From assembly GCF_000383975.1 (NCBI RefSeq), contig NZ_KB913017.1:813133-877132 (forward strand): a stretch of 64,000 nt of DNA. Direction: 5' to 3'. Shown here in pieces: positions 54,583 to 64,000 of this stretch (the stretch's first letter is position 1; every line of letters starts with the position of its first letter). Origin of the DNA: Natronorubrum tibetense GA33 (GTDB taxonomy: Archaea; Halobacteriota; Halobacteria; Halobacteriales; Natrialbaceae). The notes beneath the pieces are model-generated. The model did not search any database and was not told where the DNA came from. It saw only the letters and a list, made by a program, of their open reading frames with translations. The position numbers and the translations under genes were made by a program.

Positions 54583-56052
54583 ATGAGTAGACAGGAGCAC
54601 ATCGTCCACGGGTTCAAAGCAACGTTAGTCGCTCGAGCAGTCTACATGCTCTCGAGCGCGCTGTTGATGTTCGTTCTGGCGCGGTATCTCCTCGATACCG
54701 ACGGATACGGAACGCTGTACTGGGTGATCGGCATTCTGGCGATGGTGCAGTTGATCGCCGACCTCGGGATCGGAAAATCCGCCGCCCGGTACATCTCGGA
54801 GTACAGCGAGAAGGATCCGGGACAGATCCCCTACTTGATCAGGTCGACGATCACGATCAAGCTCATCGCGATCACGTTCGTCGTCTACCTCCTCTTGCTG
54901 TTTCACGAGCAGATCGCCACCGCGCTGGGCAACCCCGAAGCCGCGCCGTTTCTCGCGGCCGGCGTGATCTACATCGCCGTCTTCTCCTTTAGCGGCTTCA
55001 CACAGATCGCCTTCCAGGGGTTCAACAATCTCACCTACAGTGCCGGCGTACAGGCTCTCAGTGGGTTCGCACGGCTGATCTTCGCCGTCGGATTCACTCT
55101 GATGGGACTGGGTGCGCTCGGCGCGTTCTTCGGCTACATCGTCGGCTACGCGATTTCGGCCGCCGTCGGGTTAGCACTGCTTTACTACACGTACTACGCG
55201 CCGTACGACTCCGCGGAGTCGTACGAGGACGGCCTGTCGCGACGGCTCCTCGAGTACAGCGTGCCGCTGACGGCGACGCGCAGCGCGAACGTCGTCGACA
55301 AACAGATCGACACCGTCCTCGTCGGCGTCTTCCTGACGCCCACCGCGGTTGCGTTCTACACGATCGCAAAGCAGATCACCGACTTCGTGCTCTCGCCCGC
55401 GGAGGCGCTCGGCTTCACCATCTCGCCGAACTTCGGCGAGCAGAAGGCTTCGGGACAGCTCGCGGAGGCCCGACAGATCTACGAGACGGCGCTGACGAAT
55501 ACGATGTTGCTCTACATCCCCGCGGCCGCCGGACTGGCGATCGTCGCGGGTCCGTTCATCACGATGATCATCGGCGAGAACTACGCGGGTGCGGTGCCCG
55601 TCCTCCAGATCCTCGCCGGCTTCGTCGTGTTGCAGGCGATTACGAACCTGACCAGCGACAGTCTGGACTACCTCGGTCGTGCTCGCCATCGGGCGATCGC
55701 GAAGGGCGGAACGGCCGCGGCCAACTTCGGGCTGAACATCGTCCTCATTCCGACGATGGGCGTCGTCGGCGCTGCGGCGGCGACGGTCGCCACACACACG
55801 GTCTACGTCGCGGTGAACCTCTACATCGTCCACCTGGAACTCGATCTCAATCTGTTGCGCCTCGGTCGATCGATCGGGTTGATCTGTGCCATCACGGGCG
55901 TGATGGCCGTCGCCGTGTTGGTCGTGATGCCGATGGTCTCGAGCGTTGCGGTACTGTTCGGCGCGATCGCACTCGGCGCGGCCACGTGGGCCGTCCTCGC
56001 CGTCGCGAGCGGACTGGTGGATCCGGGGGAAGTTCGCGCAGCGATCACGTGA
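54583..56052 (+). CDS. Polysaccharide/lipid-linked sugar flippase (Wzx/MATE-like)
   Basis: A 489-residue membrane protein with 12-14 hydrophobic segments. The start MSRQEHIVHGFKATLVAR and the early LARYLLDTDGYGTLYWVIG match the polysaccharide-transport flippases that translocate lipid-linked glycans, as used for surface glycan or S-layer N-glycosylation. No glycosyltransferase lies next to it, so the substrate is unspecified. ATG 54583 is chosen because the upstream part has no membrane or domain features. Confidence 0.88.
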   Translation: MSRQEHIVHGFKATLVARAVYMLSSALLMFVLARYLLDTDGYGTLYWVIGILAMVQLIADLGIGKSAARYISEYSEKDPGQIPYLIRSTITIKLIAITFVVYLLLLFHEQIATALGNPEAAPFLAAGVIYIAVFSFSGFTQIAFQGFNNLTYSAGVQALSGFARLIFAVGFTLMGLGALGAFFGYIVGYAISAAVGLALLYYTYYAPYDSAESYEDGLSRRLLEYSVPLTATRSANVVDKQIDTVLVGVFLTPTAVAFYTIAKQITDFVLSPAEALGFTISPNFGEQKASGQLAEARQIYETALTNTMLLYIPAAAGLAIVAGPFITMIIGENYAGAVPVLQILAGFVVLQAITNLTSDSLDYLGRARHRAIAKGGTAAANFGLNIVLIPTMGVVGAAAATVATHTVYVAVNLYIVHLELDLNLLRLGRSIGLICAITGVMAVAVLVVMPMVSSVAVLFGAIALGAATWAVLAVASGLVDPGEVRAAIT

Positions 56053-56149
56053 CGAACTCTCGGAAAATCGAACAGAAACCGGGTATATCGGTCACCTTCC
56101 ATCGTTCGATGACAGTATACTTTTCCCCCACCTCAACATCTACCGTAGT

Positions 56150-57493
56150 ATGGCCGTCGACGATCCTGTCACAGTTGGAGTATTAAGTCTACACACGAGC
56201 AAGGAGACGAAGGCGATTTTGAACGCCGTCGAAGGACTCGGTCACGAGACCGAGTGGCTCCGTTCCGAGAATACGTCGATCAGCGTCAGCGACGGTAGCG
56301 TCGTCTTAGAACCCGACGTCGACGTCATCGCGAACCGAATGCTGCTCTCGAACACCGAACAGCCCGCCGAGGAACTCGGGCTGGCAAACACCTTCGCACA
56401 GCTGGTTCCGACGCTCAACGAGCCGTCGACGGTGCTGACGGCGATCCACAAGCTCGCGACGGCGACGACACTCGCAGCCAACGACGTCAGAACGCCCGAC
56501 GTCACTCTCGCGCTGAGCAGCGAGAAGTTGAACGCCGCTCGCGAACAGTACGGCGAGGAGGCCGTCTACAAGACGGCGATCGGGACCCATGGCGGCGGGA
56601 CGTGGAAAGTCAGCGGTGACGATCCGGTCAACGCCAAAGTCGGCAACCGATACGCCTTCCTGCAGGAACTCATCGACCGCGACGACGACCGCCACTTCGA
56701 CGCTCGCGTCTACGTCGTCGACGGAGAGATCATCAGCGCGATGTACCGCTACGCGCCGGACAACGACTGGCGAACGAACGTCGCCCTCGGCGGCGACGTC
56801 GAGGACGCGACCGACGACCTCCCCGAGGAGGCGCGGGATATGGCCCGCCGAGCGTCGACCGCGATCGGCCTCGACTACGCCGGCGTCGACCTCGTCGAAG
56901 GCGACGAGGGCTGGTTCGTCCTCGAGGTCAACCCGACCGCCGGATTCAAGGGACTCTACGAGGCCACGCACGTGAGTCCGGCGCCATACATCGCCAAACT
57001 CGCGATCGAAGAGGCCGGCGGCGAGGTCGACGACGACCGCGTCAGCGACCTCGCGAACGTCCTCGACGACTCCCGACCGACGGCCCAGCCCGTCGAGACG
57101 ACGTCGATGGAGACGGAATCCGCAATCATCGGCTACACCGAAGAGATCGTCCTGTCGGGAACCAGCGGCTCGAAATCCGTCCTCGCGAAGTCCGACACCG
57201 GTGCGACGCGGACGAGTATCGACACCAGTCTCGCGGCCGACATCGGAGCCGGCCCGATCAAATCCATCACGCGCATCCGCTCGGGCAGCAGCAAAACGGC
57301 CAAGAGCCGGCCCGTCGTCGACGTCGTCGTCGGCGTCGGCGGCAACCAGCACACCGTCACCGCGAGCGTCGAAGACCGCAGTCACATGGACTACCCGGTC
57401 ATCCTCGGCCGGGATATCCTCGGTAACTACCAGGTCGACGTGGGTCGGCGAGCCGACAAGGACGTTCCCGACACCCCCGAAGAAGAGGAGTAA
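56150..57493 (+). CDS. RimK-type ATP-grasp ligase fused to a retropepsin-like (RimB) domain
   Basis: A 447-residue fusion. Residues 1-290 are a RimK-like ATP-grasp enzyme (AIGTHGGGTWKV at 143-154, metal-binding FVLEVNPTAGFKGL at 256-269) that joins amino acids through peptide-like bonds. Residues 320-430 are an aspartyl-protease-like domain with the DTGA motif at D349 (AKSDTGATRTSID) and DYPVILGRDIL. Such domains occur as separate RimB-type partners elsewhere. Ligation and cleavage in one chain suggests addition and removal of a peptide tag. Starts 98 bases after the flippase. Confidence 0.85.
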   Translation: MAVDDPVTVGVLSLHTSKETKAILNAVEGLGHETEWLRSENTSISVSDGSVVLEPDVDVIANRMLLSNTEQPAEELGLANTFAQLVPTLNEPSTVLTAIHKLATATTLAANDVRTPDVTLALSSEKLNAAREQYGEEAVYKTAIGTHGGGTWKVSGDDPVNAKVGNRYAFLQELIDRDDDRHFDARVYVVDGEIISAMYRYAPDNDWRTNVALGGDVEDATDDLPEEARDMARRASTAIGLDYAGVDLVEGDEGWFVLEVNPTAGFKGLYEATHVSPAPYIAKLAIEEAGGEVDDDRVSDLANVLDDSRPTAQPVETTSMETESAIIGYTEEIVLSGTSGSKSVLAKSDTGATRTSIDTSLAADIGAGPIKSITRIRSGSSKTAKSRPVVDVVVGVGGNQHTVTASVEDRSHMDYPVILGRDILGNYQVDVGRRADKDVPDTPEEEE

Positions 57494-60039
<2,546 letters not shown>

Positions 60040-60126
60040 CGACTCGAGTCCCGACACCGATCTCTCTGTTACCCGTTCTTTGCGGACATCGCGCGACGCC
60101 ACGGCGGTCGTGATCGACCAGCGTCG

Positions 60127-61428
60127 TCACTCGACGTGCTCGTCGCCGCCTCTGTGCTGGATGATTACCTCGTCGTCGGTGATCTCGTTGATCTCTGAAC
60201 TCTCGACGGGATAATCGTCGTCACCGTGGCCGCCCCAGTTCAGTCGCGCTTTGAGCCGATCCGTCAGGCCCGGCTCGGGGTCGATATAGGCGGTCTGGCC
60301 CTCGACCTCCGCGACGATGCCGATCTGCTCGCCCCGCTCGTCGACGACGTCTTTCCCCTGATCGTCCGCCGAGAGTTCGACCGGTCCGGTGTCGACTGCC
60401 GGCGTGTCGGTCCCCGCCTCGGCTTCGGTGGCGCTCTCTCCCATCGTCGCACCACCGCCTGCACCGGCAGCGCTGGACTCGGCCGGCGAATCGATCTCGC
60501 CGTACTCTTCGACGTCGATGATCTCGCCCTCGAGGAGGTCGCTGCCGACAACCTCGGACTCGAGCAGTTCGGTCTCCTCGAGCGCGAAGCGCATCTGGCT
60601 TCGCTCGTCGATCCGCTCCTCGATGGTGCGGCGCTCGAGCAGTTCGCTCCGGACGGTGTCGCCTTCGCCGCGCTTGCTCTGGACGACCTCTCGGTCGACG
60701 ACATCGTCGGTAGCGACGTCCGTACGCACGACGTCGCTGTCGAGGATCGATCGCTGGACGCTTTCGAGTTCGACGTTCGTCTCGACTTCGTCGTGCTCGA
60801 CCTCGTCGTGCTGTTCGATGTCGACGTCGACCACCCGGCTCTCGATCGTGTAGCGTTCGACCTCTTCGACCGTCTCGAGGCGAGACTCGTCGGTCGTCAC
60901 CTCGATGAGGTCCGCGCTGACGAACTCGGTGTCGACGATTTCTCGGGAGAGGAGTTCCGAGTCGACGACGGTACGTTCGGCGAGTTCGGTGTCAACGACC
61001 TCGCTCTCGATCGTGTCGCGTTCGACGACTTCGGTCTCGACGACCTGCGTCTCGACGATCTCGGTCGTCACCGTCTTTCCCTCCCGGAGCTGGTCCTCGA
61101 GTTCGCTCCGACCGAGTGACGCGCGGTCGAACGCGGCCTCGCGCTCGACGATTTCGAAGTGGCCCAGCCCCTCGTCGGCGGGTTCGTCCTCGTGGTAGAC
61201 GAACACCAGGTTCTCGTTGTCGAACGTCTCCGTGAACTCATCCCAGGTGTACTCCTCGTGGTCCTCCTCGAGGTGACCCTGATGGGCAAAGGAGTGACCG
61301 TGATCGTCACTGTCGCGGACCGTGACGGGAACGGCGTCGCGGGCTTGCGCCCACTCGCGGATCCGTTCGGGATCGGTTGTCATCCGTCGCTGTTCGGGGC
61401 CGTCGTCTACGGGTGGTTCGTTTGCCAT
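60127..61428 (-). CDS. PRC-barrel protein with long five-residue repeat array
   Basis: A 433-residue protein. Residues 1-110 form a small domain related to short stress-associated proteins (EWAQARDAVPVTV, EYTWDEFTETFDNENLVFVY). Residues 121-309 are an array of five-residue units such as TEIVE-TQVVE-TEVVE: two hydrophobic positions followed by an acid, in slipping register. After an Ala/Gly-rich linker, residues 350-425 are a PRC-barrel (GKDVVDERGEQIGIVAEVEG, NEITDDEVIIQH). The repeat may form a solenoid or a long charged coil. Not recognised as a described architecture; probably stress- or surface-linked by analogy. Confidence 0.78.
   Translation of the reverse strand: MANEPPVDDGPEQRRMTTDPERIREWAQARDAVPVTVRDSDDHGHSFAHQGHLEEDHEEYTWDEFTETFDNENLVFVYHEDEPADEGLGHFEIVEREAAFDRASLGRSELEDQLREGKTVTTEIVETQVVETEVVERDTIESEVVDTELAERTVVDSELLSREIVDTEFVSADLIEVTTDESRLETVEEVERYTIESRVVDVDIEQHDEVEHDEVETNVELESVQRSILDSDVVRTDVATDDVVDREVVQSKRGEGDTVRSELLERRTIEERIDERSQMRFALEETELLESEVVGSDLLEGEIIDVEEYGEIDSPAESSAAGAGGGATMGESATEAEAGTDTPAVDTGPVELSADDQGKDVVDERGEQIGIVAEVEGQTAYIDPEPGLTDRLKARLNWGGHGDDDYPVESSEINEITDDEVIIQHRGGDEHVE
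60502..61068 (-). repeat. Pentad-repeat coding region
   Basis: DNA encoding residues 121-309 of the PRC-barrel protein. Units of 15 bases are diverged at DNA level but keep the amino-acid pattern (polar, acid, hydrophobic, hydrophobic, acid), so it is an old, protein-selected repeat and not a recent DNA expansion. Confidence 0.75.
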
Positions 61429-61715
61429 CTCGTTTCCAATCCCGCCCGGATCGTACTTGAGTCGGCATGGCCGTCTCGTCGGTCAGTATCTCGTTTCTCG
61501 AGACGCCCCGTTCAGACTGTATCGTCGGGGGCGTAATCGTCCGTTGTCCAGCCGGGACCGCCGACCCTCGGAACGGGGGTCGGTGACAGTACCGGATTAC
61601 CGTAGCCGACCGACCGAAACCGTCGCGACCGGCGACCGTTTCACTCCGTTTCCCCTCGGAAACTCGTGTTTGTGCGCCGATTCCCGGAGTATCCGCGAGC
61701 CGCCACCCGTGCCCG

Positions 61716-62309
61716 CTATCCCGATTCGTACTCGGCCCAGATGAACCGCGTTGCGACGCTTCGGTACGGCCGCCACGCCTCGGCGATCTCGCGCATCTCC
61801 GGCCGCGTCAGCTCTTCGTCGCCGTTCCCGTACAGCTGCTCGATGCCGCGGCGAACGGCGAGATCGCCGAGCGGGAGAACGTCCGGTCGCTCGAGAACGA
61901 ACAGGAGGTACATCCGGGCCGTCCAGTCACCGATTCCCTTGATTTCGGTGAGCAGGTCGATCACGTCGTCGTTCGAGTGGTCGGCCAGCCCCTCCCTGGT
62001 GTAGTCGCCCTCCTGAAACGCGCGGGCCGCGTTTCGGACGTACTCGATTTTCTGTCGCGAGAGTCCAGCCGATCGAAGCGCGTCGTCCTCCGCTGCGAGG
62101 ACGGTCTCGGGCGTGACGCGGCCGTCCAACAGCTCGAAGAATCGCTCGCGAACGGCGGTCGCGCTCGCTGTCGACAGCTGCTGGTTGATGATCGAGATAC
62201 ACAGCCGTTCGAACTCGCTCCAGTTCGGTTCGACGTACGGGTCGTGTCGCTCGACGAGTTCCGCCATCACGGGGTCCTGCCGGAGAACCGGCTCGGCGTC
62301 TGCTAACAT
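61716..62309 (-). CDS. DNA-3-methyladenine glycosylase II (AlkA-like)
   Basis: A 197-residue HhH-GPD glycosylase that removes alkylated bases. The helix-hairpin-helix LTEIKGIGDWTARM is at 120-133 and the catalytic aspartate D149 is in LPLGDLAVRRGI. It lacks the N-terminal domain of AlkA, as in other archaeal short forms, and has no 4Fe-4S cysteines. The 287-base gap before the next gene, 61429-61715, has no visible feature. Confidence 0.92.
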   Translation of the reverse strand: MLADAEPVLRQDPVMAELVERHDPYVEPNWSEFERLCISIINQQLSTASATAVRERFFELLDGRVTPETVLAAEDDALRSAGLSRQKIEYVRNAARAFQEGDYTREGLADHSNDDVIDLLTEIKGIGDWTARMYLLFVLERPDVLPLGDLAVRRGIEQLYGNGDEELTRPEMREIAEAWRPYRSVATRFIWAEYESG

Positions 62310-62394
62310 CTGTGTGGTTCGAATGGGAAGCGCGAAGCGTCAAAGGCGTCTCGGTGACGGTCACCGATCGGCAGAACCCGATCGATGGGCAGCG

Positions 62395-64000
62395 TTATTC
62401 GAGGTGGTGATAGTCGAGTTCGTGATTCTCGTCTATGGCCGCTCTGACCGCATCCGACGGATCGGCAACGCCGCGTCGCCGGATTCTGAGGCCGCCCTCG
62501 TCGGCCGAGAGGACGAGGTTCACTCGCCAGTCCGAGTCGGTCTCGGGGAAGTCGGTTCGGTAGTGAGCCCCCCGAGATTCGGTTCGCTCGAGTGCGGTCC
62601 GAAGCATCGTCTCCGCGACCGTGAGACTGAACGAGAGGTCGACGGCGTACTCGAACGATTCGGACGTCCGATCGCCGTCGACGCGGAGGTCGGCGGTCCG
62701 CGCTCGAAGTTCGGCGACGGCCGCCAGCCCCTCGCGGAGCGACTCCTCGTCGCGAAGAATGCCGGCGGTATCCCAGAGTACGTCGCCGAGTTCCTCGAGG
62801 AGTTCGATCGGGCGAACGCTGCCCTCGGCCGCGGCGAGGTCGTCGAGCCCCCGAAACTCCCGTTCGGCGAGAGCCTGCTGTGCGTTGGTGACGGTGGGAA
62901 CGCGGTCCCTGCTGGTAACCGCGTTCGCCACGTGGCCACCGACGAGCTTCCCGATGGCGACGGTCTCCGCCAGGGAGTTGCCGCCGAGCCGGTTCGCGCC
63001 GTGGACGCCCGCGACGGTCTCACCGACGGCGTACAGCCCATCGACGCCCGTCTCACCGGTTCGGAAGTCGATGTCGACGCCGCCCATCGTGTAGTGGGCG
63101 GTCGGTGCGACCTCCATCGGTTCTCTCGTGATGTCGACCCCGAGCCCCTCGAAGCGCTCGACCATCGTCGGCAGGCGCTCGCGGATGTAGTCGGGATCGC
63201 GGTGAGAGATGTCGAGGTAGACGCCGCCGTGGTCCGTACCGCGGCCCTCGCGGACTTCCTGTGCGATCGCTCGCGCGACGACATCCCGCGCGTCGAGTTC
63301 CATCTGGTTCGGCGAGTAGCGCTCCATGAATCGCTCGCCCTCGGCGTTGAACAGCCGCCCGCCCTCGCCGCGGACCGCCTCGGTCACGAGTCGGCCGTCC
63401 CACTCCTCGCCGTAGCGTTCGCCGACCATCCCCGTCGGGTGGAACTGGACGAACTCGAGATCCATCAGCCGAGCGCCCGCCTCGAGGGCCAGCGCCTGGC
63501 CGTCGCCGTTGTTCTCGTCGTCCCGCGAGGAGTGACGGTGGTACAGCGCGGAGAACCCGCCCGCGGCGAGCACGACGTGGTTCGTGCGGAACAACAGCCC
63601 CTCGCCGGTCTCCATGTCGAAGCCCACGGCGCCGTCAACGCGCTCACCGTCCGAGAGCAACCGGGTGATCATCACGTTGTCGCGGTAGGGGATCTCGAGC
63701 GCTTTGGCGCGGTCGATCAGCGTCTCGAGCATGGCCTCCCCCGTCCGGTCGCCGACGAAGCAGGTTCGGCGGGAGGACTGTGCACCGAAGTAGCGCTGGT
63801 TAATCGCGCCCTCTTCGGTCCGATCGAAGGACATTCCCCACTCGTCGAGTTCGTGAATGCGGTCCGGCATGTGCTTCGCGGTCAGTTCGACGGCCTCGGG
63901 GTCGTTCAAGTGGTGGCCCTCGTTCAGCGTGTCCGCTGCGTGAATCGTCCAGTCGTCCTCGTCGAGCGAGCCGAGTGCGGCGTTGATCCCGCCCGCGGCC
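62395..64000 (-). CDS. FAD flavoprotein of the SdhA/FrdA/L-aspartate oxidase family (5' partial)
   Basis: The frame is open to the window edge, and its first visible residues AAGGINAALGSLDEDD are the FAD-pocket segment, so about 45-50 residues are missing. FAD and active-site motifs follow: QFHPTGMVGERYG, VRGEGGRLFNAEGERFM, HYTMGGVDIDFRTG, GANRLGGNSLAETVA. It is clearly paralogous to SdhA at 48453-50291 but lacks the covalent-FAD histidine context (AAGG instead of AAEGG) in the visible part. A fumarate reductase or L-aspartate oxidase role is possible; neighbouring genes outside the window would decide. Confidence 0.85.
   Translation of the reverse strand, partial: AAGGINAALGSLDEDDWTIHAADTLNEGHHLNDPEAVELTAKHMPDRIHELDEWGMSFDRTEEGAINQRYFGAQSSRRTCFVGDRTGEAMLETLIDRAKALEIPYRDNVMITRLLSDGERVDGAVGFDMETGEGLLFRTNHVVLAAGGFSALYHRHSSRDDENNGDGQALALEAGARLMDLEFVQFHPTGMVGERYGEEWDGRLVTEAVRGEGGRLFNAEGERFMERYSPNQMELDARDVVARAIAQEVREGRGTDHGGVYLDISHRDPDYIRERLPTMVERFEGLGVDITREPMEVAPTAHYTMGGVDIDFRTGETGVDGLYAVGETVAGVHGANRLGGNSLAETVAIGKLVGGHVANAVTSRDRVPTVTNAQQALAEREFRGLDDLAAAEGSVRPIELLEELGDVLWDTAGILRDEESLREGLAAVAELRARTADLRVDGDRTSESFEYAVDLSFSLTVAETMLRTALERTESRGAHYRTDFPETDSDWRVNLVLSADEGGLRIRRRGVADPSDAVRAAIDENHELDYHHLE

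Noticed and set aside
60502-61068. Classical pentapeptide-repeat protein (A(D/N)LXX)
   Set aside because: The central position is hydrophobic as required, but the following residue is also hydrophobic and the flanking acids differ from the quadrilateral beta-helix consensus.

Overview
The window is a stretch of haloarchaeal chromosome. The evidence is high GC with GC-rich wobble positions, strongly acidic proteins (Asp/Glu-rich, Lys-poor), archaeal basal genes (transcription factor E, the archaeal tRNA methyltransferase aTrm56), a tRNA gene with no encoded CCA, and TATA-like boxes about 25-30 bases before start codons, as expected for leaderless mRNAs. Gene content fits the Natrialbales/Natrialbaceae (Natrinema, Haloterrigena, Natrialba and relatives); the genus is an inference.

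Layout. (1) 1-2.8 kb: two very acidic low-complexity proteins, the first cut by the window edge, and two small conserved unknowns. (2) 2.9-13.3 kb: an acetate-handling block. Two universal stress proteins precede an acetyl-CoA synthetase; then come a BAT/HTH-10 regulator carrying an N-terminal tyrosine-recombinase-like domain, a second acetyl-CoA synthetase, a two-subunit sodium:solute symporter and a third universal stress protein. (3) 13.4-17.1 kb: housekeeping genes and small membrane proteins (cupin, aTrm56, membrane winged-helix protein, MBL hydrolase). (4) 17.1-18.6 kb: a TnpB-only (IS1341/IS605-type) element. (5) 18.7-20.7 kb: tfe, a DUF2110-like gene and a lipoprotein. (6) 20.8-30.7 kb: a nearly complete chemotaxis operon (cheW, cheW, cheY, cheB, cheA, cheC, tandem cheC, cheD, cheR), with a CheA of 1176 residues. 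(7) 30.8-41 kb: an HsdR-N-like gene, then a convergent type IV pilus operon (PilB ATPase with a ~410-residue acidic tail, PilC, five pilin-like proteins). (8) 41.2-46.8 kb: SDR and acyl-CoA dehydrogenase, tRNA-Arg(CCU) with tRNA-end remnants beside it, TatA, peroxiredoxin, HD hydrolase, a small winged-helix regulator, an XapX protein. (9) 46.8-53.3 kb: an amidohydrolase (nucleoside deaminase type), the succinate dehydrogenase operon sdhCDBA, and a succinylglutamate desuccinylase/aspartoacylase-type enzyme. (10) 53.5-64 kb: GNAT-zinc ribbon protein, flippase, a RimK-type ATP-grasp fused to a retropepsin-like domain, KatG, a PRC-barrel protein with a long five-residue repeat, a DNA glycosylase, and a second SdhA/FrdA-family flavoprotein cut by the window end.

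Functionally, the acetate block plausibly couples acetate uptake and activation to a sensor-regulator; the che genes form a full signalling and adaptation set, but no receptor, CheF or archaellum gene is visible; and the pilus operon encodes its own motor, platform and minor pilins. The strongest candidates for under-described biology are the recombinase-like BAT regulator between the two synthetases, the pentad-repeat PRC-barrel protein, the phenylalanine-spotted acidic tails of CheA and PilB, the run of five DRG-signal pilin-like genes, the TnpB gene reading through its likely guide-RNA region, and the tRNA-end scar.
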